Notes: a model not told the origin generated them from the letters alone. Counted from the stretch's first letter, positions 7,526 through 16,799 are shown. The stretch: DNA of 64,000 nucleotides from Pseudalgibacter ostreae (GCF_042427585.1 NZ_JBHMFC010000020.1:1-64000); one strand, 5' to 3'. Translations and numbers: made by a program.

Positions 7526-8386
7526 TTAAAAATATTTTTTTAAAATAGACATAACATTGCTATAATACAGTTTTCCAAAGAGATTTAAATGGACTAAAAG
7601 ATAATAGAGTTGATAGATTTCTAGCCTAATTGTAGTGTTTTCATCATTTGGAATCATGCTGCTGTAAGCCGTATAGAAATTGTTGCTAAAACCACCAAAT
7701 AATTTGGTCATGGCTATATCCACTTCGTGGTGTCCAAAATAGACTGCTGGGTCGATAAGGTAAGGGGTGCCACATTTAGAAATAAGATAATTGCCTTGCC
7801 ATAGATCGCCATGCACTAAAGTGGGACGTATGTTTTTAAACAAAGGCTCTACTACACTTGTGATGTTCTGTTCTGTTGGACATTCATGATTGGAAAGTAA
7901 GTGTTTTTGCTTTGCCAACTCCAGCTGTGGCCCTAAACGCTCTTGGGCAAAAAAGGCGCTCCAATTAGTGTGCAGAGTGTTGCTTTGCGGTAAACTCCCA
8001 ATAAAATTATCGTGGTTTAATCCAAAATCTTTAGAACTGGATTGATGTAATTGGGCTAATTGCCGCCCTAGGGTCTCAAAATCTTTTGAGGAAGCAGGTT
8101 TGGACTCTATAAATTCCATTACTAGAAAAGCAGAACCTTTAACTTTTCCACATGCCACAACTTTGGGAGTTTTTATTGTGTTGCTATTGTCAATGCACTG
8201 CAATCCAAAGGCTTCTGTTTGAAACATTTTTAGAGCATCTCCAGTTGGGTTCAATTTTAAAAAGTAAGAGCTGTTGGGAGTATCCATGCGATAAGCTTTT
8301 GAAATATCGCCACCAAGAACAGGAGACACCTTTATAATGCTTTCGCTTAGTAAATCTGATAGATGGTATTTTAAACCTTGATCCAT
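7526..8386 (-). CDS. Fructosamine kinase / ketosamine-3-kinase family protein
   Basis: The 286-residue size matches the family (about 290). It has the aminoglycoside-phosphotransferase fold: 'GGDISKAYRMD' as the nucleotide loop, Lys in 'YFLKLN', and catalytic LVHGDLWQGN with Asp194. Metal-binding Asp212 sits in 'YLIDPAVYFGHHEVDIAM', an ending diagnostic of the FN3K group. Members phosphorylate C3 of sugars attached to protein or free amines, making the adduct unstable and so repairing glycation. It lies 80-110 bases from its neighbours on the same strand and probably has its own start. The true substrate is unknown. Confidence 0.85.
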   Translation of the reverse strand: MDQGLKYHLSDLLSESIIKVSPVLGGDISKAYRMDTPNSSYFLKLNPTGDALKMFQTEAFGLQCIDNSNTIKTPKVVACGKVKGSAFLVMEFIESKPASSKDFETLGRQLAQLHQSSSKDFGLNHDNFIGSLPQSNTLHTNWSAFFAQERLGPQLELAKQKHLLSNHECPTEQNITSVVEPLFKNIRPTLVHGDLWQGNYLISKCGTPYLIDPAVYFGHHEVDIAMTKLFGGFSNNFYTAYSSMIPNDENTTIRLEIYQLYYLLVHLNLFGKLYYSNVMSILKKYF

Positions 8387-8492
8387 GACTTTTTAATCAT
8401 TTTCATCAAAAGATTTTAGAATTTTAGCATCTCATAAAACAAACATCCATTATATGGTTTTGAGATACCATTCAAAGTGGCAAGCACATTCC

Positions 8493-9728
8493 TTAGGCTT
8501 TTCTTTCCAACAGCGCCATGTAAAAACCATCGAAACCAGATTTATGCGCCAATACTTTTTTGTCTTTTATCAAAGAAAAATTACCACCAGCTTCTGACTT
8601 TAAAAAGCTAGCCACTTGATTTTGGTTTTCCGAGGGCAATACAGAACAGGTCGCGTACACCATTTGCCCGCCCACTTTAACCATTCTGGAATATTGTTGA
8701 AGGATGTCTTGTTGGGTTACTTTTATCTTTTCAATAAACTCTGGCTGTAATTTCCATTTGGCATCGGGGTTTCTACGCAGTACACCTATGCCAGAGCAGG
8801 GGGCGTCAATCAATACCCGGTCTGCTTTATCGTAAAGTTTTTTAATTACTTTAGTAGATTCGATGGCTCGTGTTTCGATATTATGTGCACCATTACGTTT
8901 GGCCCTACGCTTGAGTTCGTTTAATTTATTGCCATAAATATCCAAGGCAATTATTTGTCCTTTATTTTCCATTAAAGACGCGATATGCAATGTTTTTCCA
9001 CCAGCGCCTGCGCAGGCATCTACCACGCGCATGCCCGGTTGAACATTTAAATACTCAGCGACCAATTGAGAGGAGGCGTCTTGCACTTCAAAATGGCCAT
9101 TTTGAAAGGCTTCTGTAGTAAATACATTGGCACGTTCTTTTAATTTTAGAGCGTTAGGATACTCTTTTAATATTTCGGTTTCAATATCTAAGTCAAATAA
9201 AGTTTCTTGTAACTTTTCTTTAGTGGTATTAAGGGTGTTAACTCTTAAAATAACATCGGCTTGTTCATTTAAAGCGGTTATTTCTTTAGTCCAAACCGCT
9301 TCTCCTAACTCTTTCTCTCCCATTATGTCCATCCAATCGGGAATGGATTCCTTGAACTTCCGAATTTTAGAAAGTTCATCAAAGCGTCCTTTTATTTTAC
9401 GGGTTGGCGTTTGTTCAAAATAAGACCAATCGGGTAATTTTATACCTTTTAAAGTTGCCCAAACAGCAAACATGCGCCATAAGTTTTCACGATCAAAAGG
9501 TTCTTTAACTTCAGCAATTTCTGCATACAAACGTTTCCAACGTACAATATCATAAGTGGTTTCTGCAACAAAAGCCCTGTCGCGTGCCCCCCAACGTTTA
9601 TCACGTTTTAAAAGTTGTTGTATAACCTTATCGGCATAGTTTCCTTCGTTAAAAATCAAAGTTAACCCGTCAATAACGGCAAAGCATAAATTTCTATGTA
9701 ATCGCATGGTGTGTAAATAAGGTTGCAA
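8493..9728 (-). CDS. RsmB/NOP2-family rRNA (cytosine-C5) methyltransferase
   Basis: SAM-dependent RNA m5C methyltransferase of 411 residues. An N-terminal NusB-like helical region (about 1-140) precedes the Rossmann domain with SAM loop 'VVDACAGAGGKTLHIA' (235-250). Both hallmark cysteines are present: Cys311 in 'IDAPCSG' (product release) and Cys361 in 'YATCSVLPSEN' (nucleophile). The family methylates 16S rRNA C967 (RsmB) in Escherichia coli; the exact target here is inferred. The start at 9728 is used, but the Met at 9707 (MRLHRNL) is an equally plausible start. Confidence 0.9.
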   Translation of the reverse strand: MQPYLHTMRLHRNLCFAVIDGLTLIFNEGNYADKVIQQLLKRDKRWGARDRAFVAETTYDIVRWKRLYAEIAEVKEPFDRENLWRMFAVWATLKGIKLPDWSYFEQTPTRKIKGRFDELSKIRKFKESIPDWMDIMGEKELGEAVWTKEITALNEQADVILRVNTLNTTKEKLQETLFDLDIETEILKEYPNALKLKERANVFTTEAFQNGHFEVQDASSQLVAEYLNVQPGMRVVDACAGAGGKTLHIASLMENKGQIIALDIYGNKLNELKRRAKRNGAHNIETRAIESTKVIKKLYDKADRVLIDAPCSGIGVLRRNPDAKWKLQPEFIEKIKVTQQDILQQYSRMVKVGGQMVYATCSVLPSENQNQVASFLKSEAGGNFSLIKDKKVLAHKSGFDGFYMALLERKA

Positions 9729-10103
9729 AGTTACGTTTAAAATATGTACTTGTTTAATCGTTTATGAGTTTATTGAAAAACACTTTTGTTTTTTTTAATA
9801 TTAAAATGTTTCAAAAGGCATAGCTGTAATGCCGCTGATAAGAATTTTACATGACGAGATATAAAAGTGAACCCTTTTTAAGGGTTTCCCATAACTAGTG
9901 TGGCTTTTATAAACTTTAATGTGACATGTTAGACCATTGTGTGAAATGGCAACATTCATAATTGAAATTTGTTAAAAAAAACATGATTTTAAAAAGATAT
10001 ATATTGAAATTAGCTTAAGAAAGCTTTGAAAGTCGATTAAATAAGGGTTTTTTTGCACTTTTATTTATAAAAATTAAAATCCACACGATTTATGCCTAAT
10101 CTG
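9729..10103. other. Long AT-rich intergenic region upstream of the YceI module
   Basis: About 500 bases separate the divergent rsmB-like gene and the first yceI. It contains a small perfect hairpin, AACCCTT (9870-9876) with AAGGGTT (9880-9886), and a promoter-like pair just downstream. I see no RNA gene or conserved frame. The length leaves room for regulators binding upstream of the YceI/porin genes. Confidence 0.4.
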
Positions 10104-10134
10104 TTTGGTTTGTGCTTTTTAGGGTGTATATTTA
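10104..10134 (+). promoter_or_regulatory. Putative sigma-A-type promoter of the YceI module
   Basis: TTTG at 10104-10107 and TATATTTA at 10127-10134 are separated by 19 bases. This fits the Bacteroidota pattern of a -33 TTTG and a -7 TAnnTTTG (one mismatch). It lies about 120 bases before the start of the first yceI gene. Confidence 0.4.
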
Positions 10135-10254
10135 AAGTGGATATTTAAGTCCTATTTAAGGATTGTTATTTATAATGATTCTTAATATGACAAAAATCAT
10201 AAAATAGAACTGAGGCTTTATAGAGCTTTGTACCATAATATAAAAAAGATTGTT

Positions 10255-10839
10255 ATGCTTAAATTAAAAAAAATGAATAGAATTATGTTGAAAGTTTTTG
10301 CTTTGTTCCTCTTGACCTCAAGTATTGGCCAAGCCCAGGAATTCAATTTAAATAACCAAGAATCTTCATTGAAGGTATTGGGGACATCAAATGTGCATGA
10401 TTGGGAATTGGAAGCCGAAAACTTAAGAGGAAAAATAAGTTTTAAAAATTTAAATGAATGTATTATTGAGGCATGTAACATTGAAGTTACGGTAGAGGGA
10501 TTAAAAAGTGGTAAATCCTCTATGGATAAAAACACGTTTAAAGCTTTAAAATCAGAAAAACATAAAACAATATCTTTTAAACTGGTAGAAGTAAAGACAG
10601 TGGAAAATAAAGATGCTGGTAAATTTTCTGTACAATCTGTAGGTGATTTAACTATAGCAGGCGTTAAAAAGCGTGTAGATTTAAATTTCATTTTAAACCA
10701 TACTGAAGGAAAAGTAAATTTAACAGGAGAAAAGAAAATTAAAATGACCGATTTTAATGTAGACCCTCCCAAGGCTATGTTTGGTGCTATTACTACAGGA
10801 GACGAAGTACTCATTAAATTCTCAACGCAATTAAAGTAA
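10255..10839 (+). CDS. YceI-family periplasmic protein
   Basis: Protein of 194 residues with a signal peptide (MNRIMLKVFALFLLTSSIGQAQ, cleaved after AQ). It carries a YceI lipocalin-like barrel: 'SSLKVLGTSNVHDWELEAENLRGKI', 'FKALKSEKHKTISFKL', 'VGDLTIAGVKKRVDLNF' and the ending 'DFNVDPPKAMFGAITTGDEVLIKF'. Family members bind polyisoprenoid or amphipathic lipids in the periplasm; the ligand here is unknown. The ATG at 10255 is used; 10273 is a possible alternative. It is followed 29 bases later by a barrel protein and then a second yceI, so the three probably act together. Confidence 0.85.
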   Translation: MLKLKKMNRIMLKVFALFLLTSSIGQAQEFNLNNQESSLKVLGTSNVHDWELEAENLRGKISFKNLNECIIEACNIEVTVEGLKSGKSSMDKNTFKALKSEKHKTISFKLVEVKTVENKDAGKFSVQSVGDLTIAGVKKRVDLNFILNHTEGKVNLTGEKKIKMTDFNVDPPKAMFGAITTGDEVLIKFSTQLK

Positions 10840-10868
10840 AATTAAAGCAAATTTTAAATTAAGAAACT

Positions 10869-12140
10869 ATGAAAGCAATATTAAAAAAAGCAATATTATC
10901 AACAGTCATATTAACGGGGTTTACTTTTTATGCCCAAAACAGAACGCTTGATAATTATAGACAACCAGATAAAAACGGTATAAATGTATTTGAAAGTGAA
11001 AAAAGTACTAGCTCATCTTTTGATGGGGTAAAAGTTAGAATTGGTGGATCGTCTACATTGCAATTTCAATCTATTGAAAACGAAAATTCTGGTGCGATTC
11101 CTTTAGCAGAAATAGGAAGTAATTTTAACTTGGCTACTGCTAATTTAGATTTAGACGTGGCTTTGTACGATGGGGTTAGAATGCACTTGCGTACCTATCT
11201 ATCTTCTCGTCACCACAACGAACCGTATGTGAAAGGTGGGTATTTTCAGATAGATAAGTTGGATTTTGTTAGTGAAGGTTTTTTGGAAAACTTTATGAAG
11301 CATGCGACTATTAAAGTTGGACACATGGAAAATAACTATGGTGATGCACACTTTAGAAGAAGTGACAATGCACAAACCATTTTTAATCCATTTGTGGGTA
11401 ACTTGATTATGGATTCGTTTACTACAGAGGTAGGTGCGGAGCTGTACTATAAAGCAGATAACGGATTTTTAGGAATGGTTGGTTTTTCTAATGGTAAATT
11501 AAACCAAAATGTTAAAAAATCTTCAGAAGGTACTACAGGTGGCGCAGCATTTTTGGCAAAACTAGGATATGATAAACAAATTACGGATGATATTCGGTTT
11601 AGATTAACAGGGTCTTTATATAATACAGGATACGCACAAAATGTGTATTTGTATAGTGCAGATAGAGCAGGTTCTAGATATTATAGCATTATGCAAGATG
11701 CAACGGCTACAAGTGATAACTTTAGATCAGGTCGATTTGATCCTGGTTTTAAAAACAAAATTACTGCTGTTATGATAAATCCATTTATAAAATATGGTGG
11801 GTTAGAATTTTTTGGAACGGTGGAGTTAACTTCAGGAAAAAGCTCAAGTGAAGTAGATAGAAGAAATACGGAACAATATGCAGCAGAAGCACTTTACCGA
11901 TTTGGTCAAGAAGAAAAATTCTATTTAGGTACACGTTATAATACGGTTAGTTCTGAACTGATAACAGGTGATGATATAACTATGGATAGATTCCAGTTAG
12001 GTGCAGGTTGGTTTATGACTAAAAATATCTTAATGAAGGCAGAATATGTTGTTCAAAACTATAACGACTATCCTGTTGGAAATCTTCTTGAAGACGGTAA
12101 GTTTAACGGATTTACTCTAGAAGCGGCCATAAGTTTCTAA
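10869..12140 (+). CDS. Putative outer-membrane beta-barrel (porin-like) protein
   Basis: Protein of 423 residues with an N-terminal signal (cleavage after 'FTFYAQ'). The body is rich in alternating aromatic/Gly strands and ends in '...FTLEAAISF', with the C-terminal Phe typical of outer-membrane barrels. Phrases such as 'LATANLDLDVALYDGVRMHLRTYLSSRHH' and 'LKAEYVVQNYNDYP' resemble flavobacterial porin-like or phosphate-selective-porin-type proteins. It lies between two yceI genes with short spacing, suggesting a channel or receptor working with periplasmic lipid-binding proteins. The specific substrate cannot be read. Confidence 0.65.
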   Translation: MKAILKKAILSTVILTGFTFYAQNRTLDNYRQPDKNGINVFESEKSTSSSFDGVKVRIGGSSTLQFQSIENENSGAIPLAEIGSNFNLATANLDLDVALYDGVRMHLRTYLSSRHHNEPYVKGGYFQIDKLDFVSEGFLENFMKHATIKVGHMENNYGDAHFRRSDNAQTIFNPFVGNLIMDSFTTEVGAELYYKADNGFLGMVGFSNGKLNQNVKKSSEGTTGGAAFLAKLGYDKQITDDIRFRLTGSLYNTGYAQNVYLYSADRAGSRYYSIMQDATATSDNFRSGRFDPGFKNKITAVMINPFIKYGGLEFFGTVELTSGKSSSEVDRRNTEQYAAEALYRFGQEEKFYLGTRYNTVSSELITGDDITMDRFQLGAGWFMTKNILMKAEYVVQNYNDYPVGNLLEDGKFNGFTLEAAISF

Positions 12141-12163
12141 GTAAAAAAGAATATAAGTTATTT

Positions 12164-12232
12164 AACAAGCCTCAAAGAATACTATTTAATTATTTGTAAA
12201 ATATTAAATGGGTATGTACCTTGAGGCTTGTT
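12164..12232 (+). terminator. Long-loop inverted repeat between barrel gene and second yceI
   Basis: AACAAGCCTCAA (12164-12175) is perfectly complementary to TTGAGGCTTGTT (12221-12232), enclosing a 45-nt AT-rich loop; a TTTGTTT run follows. It could be a terminator or attenuator that lowers expression of the downstream yceI, or an RNA-processing site. The large loop is unusual for a simple intrinsic terminator. Confidence 0.45.
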
Positions 12233-12258
12233 TGTTTAAAAATATGAGATAAAATATT

Positions 12259-12843
12259 ATGAAAACGCTAACACTCTTTATTTTTAGTTTAATCTCGTTT
12301 GCATTTGCAAAAGGCGATACAGCAGCTGCAGAAGCTTTGGTCCTGGTTACACCAAGCAGTAGTTTGTCTGTTAAAGGCACTACTAATGTTAATGATTTTG
12401 AATGTGCTTATAATATGGATGAATTAAAACATCCAATTTCAGTTTTTTTTAAAAAACAAGGGGATAAGCTTGTTTTTAGAAGAACAGCTCTAGTTTTAGA
12501 TAATAGTTGCTTTGATTGTGGAAGTAAAGGAATTAATAGTGACTTTCAAAAAATTTTAAAAACAGAGAAGCAACCAAAAATTTACTTGTATTTAAAAGAA
12601 TTAAAAGCAAAAAACGCGAGTCCTAAAATAAATTTAGCTTCTGTAGATATAAAAATTGCTGGCATTACAAATGCTTATGAAATACCTGTAACCATTATAG
12701 ATAAGGATAACATGTCTGTAAACGGGCGTGTAAGTATTCGTTTAAGTGATTTTAATATGGAGGGGCCTAAAAAGCTTTTTGGTCTTATAGAGGTTGATGA
12801 TACGGTGAAAATAGATTTTCAATTGGAACTTAAGGAACTGTAA
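12259..12843 (+). CDS. Second YceI-family periplasmic protein
   Basis: Protein of 194 residues, signal peptide MKTLTLFIFSLISFAFA, then a divergent YceI barrel: 'SSLSVKGTTNVNDFECAYN', 'INSDFQKILKTEKQPKIYLYLKEL', 'VDIKIAGITNAYEIPVTI' and 'RVSIRLSDFNMEGPKKLFGLIEVDD'. Unlike the first copy it has three cysteines (FEC and SCFDC), possibly a disulfide or metal site. It keeps the same PK(A/L)(M/F)FG ending as the first. The two may bind different ligands or hand one over through the barrel protein between them. Confidence 0.8.
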   Translation: MKTLTLFIFSLISFAFAKGDTAAAEALVLVTPSSSLSVKGTTNVNDFECAYNMDELKHPISVFFKKQGDKLVFRRTALVLDNSCFDCGSKGINSDFQKILKTEKQPKIYLYLKELKAKNASPKINLASVDIKIAGITNAYEIPVTIIDKDNMSVNGRVSIRLSDFNMEGPKKLFGLIEVDDTVKIDFQLELKEL

Positions 12844-12881
12844 TGTTAAAACATATCTCGACATCCATTCAATAACGTCTG

Positions 12882-13718
12882 TTATTTTAGCTTCTTTTGA
12901 AGTTTAGCAGTATCTGTTAAGCTGTTTATGGTGATTTTTGGGTTGTTATATAGATAAACACTGCTACTGCCAGAGGCTTCAATAGAAATGTTGTTTGTGG
13001 CATCAATTGTAGCTTCGCTAGTGTTTTCGCAATTAACATCACCAGTTTCTATGCTATAGTTTTTGCCCATAAACTGTGCAGAATTATTGGTGCGTAGCCA
13101 TAAACTATGCCCTGTGCCATTAATCTCGGCATAGGCACGTTGATAGAGCATCGCTTTTAATGCTGTTGATGTTATTAAGCCATTCAATCTACTCGAATCA
13201 TTTAAGATAAATTCAGAATGATGGCTTCTTAAATCCAATTTGGTTTTAGAACGATCATGTCCTTCAAATTTGAAGGAATCGGTTTTTATGGTTAAATCCA
13301 TCTTTGATGAACCGCTTGCTTTTACATTGGCACAAGGTAATTCTAGTGTGTTTAAAGATTTTATCTCGGCTTTGTCACGTGTTCTAATCGTGTTAAGGTT
13401 TGTGTCGTAGGTTACTTTAATCTTTAATCTTTTTTTAGAAGTGATTTTATGTGTTTTGGTAAAAGAGAGCAGGCTGTCCCGAACATCAAATTGAATAACG
13501 GCATGGAGATTTTCGTCGGTTTCGATTTCCACAGAGGCTTGAGCACCATACTTAAGTTCAATCTCGAGATCTTGATTCACATCCAGGGTGTGAAATGAGT
13601 TTATAAGGGTTTCTTGAATAACGATAGTTCTATTCCCTTTTATTTTCTCGAGTTTTTGGGCATGAAGTGATAAACATAAAAATGAAATAAAAAATAAAAC
13701 CCCTACGCTTTTGCCCAT
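12882..13718 (-). CDS. GIN-domain (DUF2807) secreted protein
   Basis: Protein of 278 residues with a signal peptide (ends 'LCLSLHAQ') followed by a GIN/DUF2807 right-handed beta-helix-like region. The pattern is short strand repeats such as 'VKASGSSKMDLTIKTDSFKFEGHDRSKTKLDLRS' and 'SIEASGSSSVYLYNNPKI' with recurring ASGSS turns. Proteins of this kind are called putative auto-transporter adhesin head domains and often sit near PspC and PadR genes in Bacteroidota. It follows the PspC gene on the same strand after about 200 bases. Location and role (periplasm or surface) are inferred. Confidence 0.75.
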   Translation of the reverse strand: MGKSVGVLFFISFLCLSLHAQKLEKIKGNRTIVIQETLINSFHTLDVNQDLEIELKYGAQASVEIETDENLHAVIQFDVRDSLLSFTKTHKITSKKRLKIKVTYDTNLNTIRTRDKAEIKSLNTLELPCANVKASGSSKMDLTIKTDSFKFEGHDRSKTKLDLRSHHSEFILNDSSRLNGLITSTALKAMLYQRAYAEINGTGHSLWLRTNNSAQFMGKNYSIETGDVNCENTSEATIDATNNISIEASGSSSVYLYNNPKITINSLTDTAKLQKKLK

Positions 13719-13922
13719 ATTGTAACCTGTTATAATAATCTGGCAAAGATAAACAAAAACCTACTCTAAGTTTGGTAAATTGGCGATTAATGCTGGTTTG
13801 TTGCGGGGTGATCTGGGAACAGAGTCAGTGCTCGAATACAGTATTGCTCCATTTTTTTTTCGTCATTTTAAAATAAGTACAACATCCTTAGAAACTTCCA
13901 GAGCTGGTGTGTTTTAGTGTTT

Positions 13923-15683
13923 TTACGATTTTACCTTTATGCCTTTTTTGCTAATATTTATGTTAACGTCATCAGATTTTGCATCAAGGCCTTCTTGATT
14001 AATTTTTATATGGCTGGTATTGGATTTTAGTTCAATGCCATTTTTGTCAATTTTCACTTTTGGCATGTCCATTTCAATACTAAAATCATTATCATTTTTA
14101 TTTGTGGAACAGTCTAAGCATTGGACATGTGGTTCAAAAACCTGTACAAAATGGTTAACATGTTCCTGGGTAATAACGCTATGGTTATTAGAACCACTAT
14201 AATAAAAGCTTTCGGTACTTTTGTTGGAGTATATCACGCTGCCCTCAGGTAAATAGAGGGTAATCTTTACTTCTTGATCATTGTACCTATGTTTAGGGTC
14301 GGTGGTCCAGTAAGCATCCAATAGTAATTCATTATTTTTAAATTGATATTTGTACTGGATGTTTTTGGCTCGGTTTATTGCTTTATCATAATGACTTCCA
14401 TCGGCGCTTTTAGCGATAACCATAGTGGCCAAACTATCTCTTGTAGGTTTTACAGCAATACGGATATCCGAGGCATAAATAAGCGGGCGCTGGTTTGCGT
14501 CTCTAATCATTTTAAAAGTATTTTCACGTCTTTTAAAATTGCCATTAAAAAGCTCATGTTCGCTCATGCTAATTTTTACAGTGTCTTGCGCTGTAATGGG
14601 CAGTTCGTATCTTTCCATATAGCGTTCTTCAAAAGCGTGTTCGCTGGCCTGTCTAATACCAATAACGATCAATCCAATTATCGAGATAAGCCATAAGCCT
14701 AACCATGTGAACTTGGCAATGCTACCAATAGATTTTAAGTTGTTCACCAAAATCTTCAACCCTAAATAGAATATAAAAAAGAAAGGGATGCCTATGGCAA
14801 AAAAACTGAAAATATATATAAGCCACAATGGTACGTTTGTAGCATTTAATAATGCCATTACGCCTAAGCCTCTAATTTGCACAATATCGATAACGCTTAA
14901 CGAAAACAACGCAACAATTAAGGCTATAAGAACCGATGCAGCAAAAGCAATTAAAAAAACTCCGAAAATTTTAGCAAATATTTGGAGCGTAAACATCACC
15001 GCTTCGCTTAAACCATCGAAAAAAGATTTGGAAGTAGATTTTATACGTTGTCCTTGCTTTGGTAAGTCTACATTTTTAACGGTTTCAGAAACCGTTTTCG
15101 ACACCGTGTCAAAACCGTCTTTAATTTTTTTTTCAATATTTGTGATGTTCACAGGCTCGCCATGCATCATTATTTTCTCGGCGGTAGTTTTCGCTTCCGG
15201 AACTAATATCCAAAAAAGGATGTAAATTAGAATAAAGGTACCTCCCGATCCAAAAACCAGAAGCAGCCAAATAAGGCGCATCCAAACGGCATTAATACCT
15301 AAATAATGGCCTAAACCTGATGCTACACCTCCTATGTACGAATTATCGGTGTCTCTAAATAGCTTTTTAGGCGTTTTTGTTTTTAAATGTGTTTTTGATT
15401 CGTCGTCAAAAATTTCATCATCTACTAAATAATCTTCCGGTTGGCCCATAATGGCAATAATAGCTTCCACTTCGTTAATACCGATTACTTGTTTGTCGTG
15501 TTTTACGCGCTCCATAAAAAGCTCAGCAATACGCGCTTCAATATCTGCGAGAATTTCAGAACGTCCATTAGAATCGGTAAACGAACGTTTTATGGCATCT
15601 AAATACCGTTGTAGTTTCAGGTAAGCGTCTTCATCTATATGAAAGAAGATACCAGCTAAATTTATATTGACCGTTTTATTCAT
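13923..15683 (-). CDS. PspC-domain membrane protein
   Basis: Protein of 586 residues. A cytoplasmic N-terminal helical part (about 1-95) precedes a PspC domain 'RDTDNSYIGGVASGLGHYLGINAVWMRLIW' running into a transmembrane hairpin ending 'ILFWILVPEAKT'. Several more membrane segments lie around residues 235-350, then a long soluble C-terminal region with GIN-like strands ('GIELKSNTSHIKINQEGLDAKSDDVNINISKKGIKVKS'). PspC proteins sense or buffer membrane stress. Its start overlaps the PadR regulator gene by 8 bases, so the two are one transcript. Confidence 0.88.
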   Translation of the reverse strand: MNKTVNINLAGIFFHIDEDAYLKLQRYLDAIKRSFTDSNGRSEILADIEARIAELFMERVKHDKQVIGINEVEAIIAIMGQPEDYLVDDEIFDDESKTHLKTKTPKKLFRDTDNSYIGGVASGLGHYLGINAVWMRLIWLLLVFGSGGTFILIYILFWILVPEAKTTAEKIMMHGEPVNITNIEKKIKDGFDTVSKTVSETVKNVDLPKQGQRIKSTSKSFFDGLSEAVMFTLQIFAKIFGVFLIAFAASVLIALIVALFSLSVIDIVQIRGLGVMALLNATNVPLWLIYIFSFFAIGIPFFFIFYLGLKILVNNLKSIGSIAKFTWLGLWLISIIGLIVIGIRQASEHAFEERYMERYELPITAQDTVKISMSEHELFNGNFKRRENTFKMIRDANQRPLIYASDIRIAVKPTRDSLATMVIAKSADGSHYDKAINRAKNIQYKYQFKNNELLLDAYWTTDPKHRYNDQEVKITLYLPEGSVIYSNKSTESFYYSGSNNHSVITQEHVNHFVQVFEPHVQCLDCSTNKNDNDFSIEMDMPKVKIDKNGIELKSNTSHIKINQEGLDAKSDDVNINISKKGIKVKS

Positions 15684-16020
15684 CGTGTTTTGTTTTTTGG
15701 CTTGTTACTAGGTTTACGGCATTTTGTAAAGCATTCCATGTGCTATTCAGTTCATTTAAAAATAAGGTTCCTTTGTCGGTAAGACCATAATATTTTCTAG
15801 GAGGACCTGAGGTAGATTCTTCCCATCTATAATGAAGCAGTCCTGCATTTTTTAAACGCGTAAGCAAAGGGTATATCGTGCCTTCTACAACAAGTAGCTT
15901 GGCATCTTTTAAAGTACTCAGGATTTCTGCTACATAAGCGTCTTCGTCTTTTAAAACAGACAATATGCAGTACTCCAAAATGCCTTTGCGCATTTGCGCT
16001 TTTGTGTTTTCTATCTTCAT
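15676..16020 (-). CDS. PadR-family transcriptional regulator
   Basis: Winged-helix repressor of 114 residues: 'MRKGILEYCILSVLKDEDAYVAEILSTLK', wing 'VVEGTIYPLLTRLKNAGLLHYRWEES.SGPPRKYYGLTDKG'. This is the compact PadR-s2 form, followed by a short C-terminal dimer helix. It is the first gene of the operon with the PspC protein (8-base overlap), so it most likely autoregulates that operon and responds to an envelope or small-molecule signal. The effector is unknown. Confidence 0.92.
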   Translation of the reverse strand: MKIENTKAQMRKGILEYCILSVLKDEDAYVAEILSTLKDAKLLVVEGTIYPLLTRLKNAGLLHYRWEESTSGPPRKYYGLTDKGTLFLNELNSTWNALQNAVNLVTSQKTKHDE

Positions 16021-16084
16021 AATCTAATGCCTTTTAAAAAATCGGTTTTTTATAATTTTAATAGCTTTTAATACGTGTAAGGTT

Positions 16085-16522
16085 TTACTTTATAAAGTGT
16101 ATCGTTAACGGATATTGGTATAATACTCCATTTTTTGCTTTTAAGCTGGCCTTTATAATAAATGCTATTTCTAATAGGAAACCGATTATTATCAAAACAC
16201 CTAAACTACCCAGAACGATAAGTAATGGGGTTAGTTGGTCTAGTGTTATATTATAATCATTAAAATGGATTGTATTAAAGCCTTTAAAAATATTGAAAAA
16301 AGTTAATGGTATAGCGAGCATTCCCAGTATGATAGTGTAAATAAAAATGCTAATCTGAAAATTTATAGCATATTTGCCATGGGCATCGATAAATGTCGAT
16401 TTTTCTTTATTGCACCACCATAAAATCAATGGGCCTATAAAACTTCCAAACGGTATGATAAACCTGCTCAAGGTGGATAGGTGAATAAAAGTAGCAATGT
16501 TTTTATGATGTTTGCTTAGCAT
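16085..16522 (-). CDS. DUF4870-family membrane protein
   Basis: Protein of 145 residues with about four hydrophobic segments. It has the family pattern 'ATFIHLSTLSRFIIPFGSFIGPLILWWCNKEKSTFIDAHGKYAINFQISIFIY' (Tic20-like/DUF4870) and ends 'YPLTIHFIK'. Its function is not known. It lies directly upstream of padR-pspC on the same strand with 64 bases between, so it may belong to the same envelope-related group. Confidence 0.8.
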   Translation of the reverse strand: MLSKHHKNIATFIHLSTLSRFIIPFGSFIGPLILWWCNKEKSTFIDAHGKYAINFQISIFIYTIILGMLAIPLTFFNIFKGFNTIHFNDYNITLDQLTPLLIVLGSLGVLIIIGFLLEIAFIIKASLKAKNGVLYQYPLTIHFIK

Positions 16523-16799
16523 GATATTGGGTGTGTTAGTTGCTTTTTTTTTAATTTCATTTTGAATCCATTATTTCTTTTTGGAATAGGGCTCTTTTTT
16601 AAACCATTTTAAGTCATAACAAAATTTAAAAGGATTGAAAAAGCTCGCTCTCTAAATGTTTTTTTAAAACAATCTTGGAGTCTTATTCAAATATATATCT
16701 AAAGGAAGGTACTTTGTTAGGCATAGTACTGTAAATTAACAAAAAATTAACACATAAGAAGTCGTTTTTTTCAATACTTTAGAGAAAAATTCATTTTTT

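Noticed and set aside
10218..10814. 198-codon minus-strand open frame antisense to the first yceI gene
   Set aside because: It mirrors the yceI frame almost end to end. The plus-strand protein has a signal peptide and clear YceI motifs, while the antisense product has no recognisable features.
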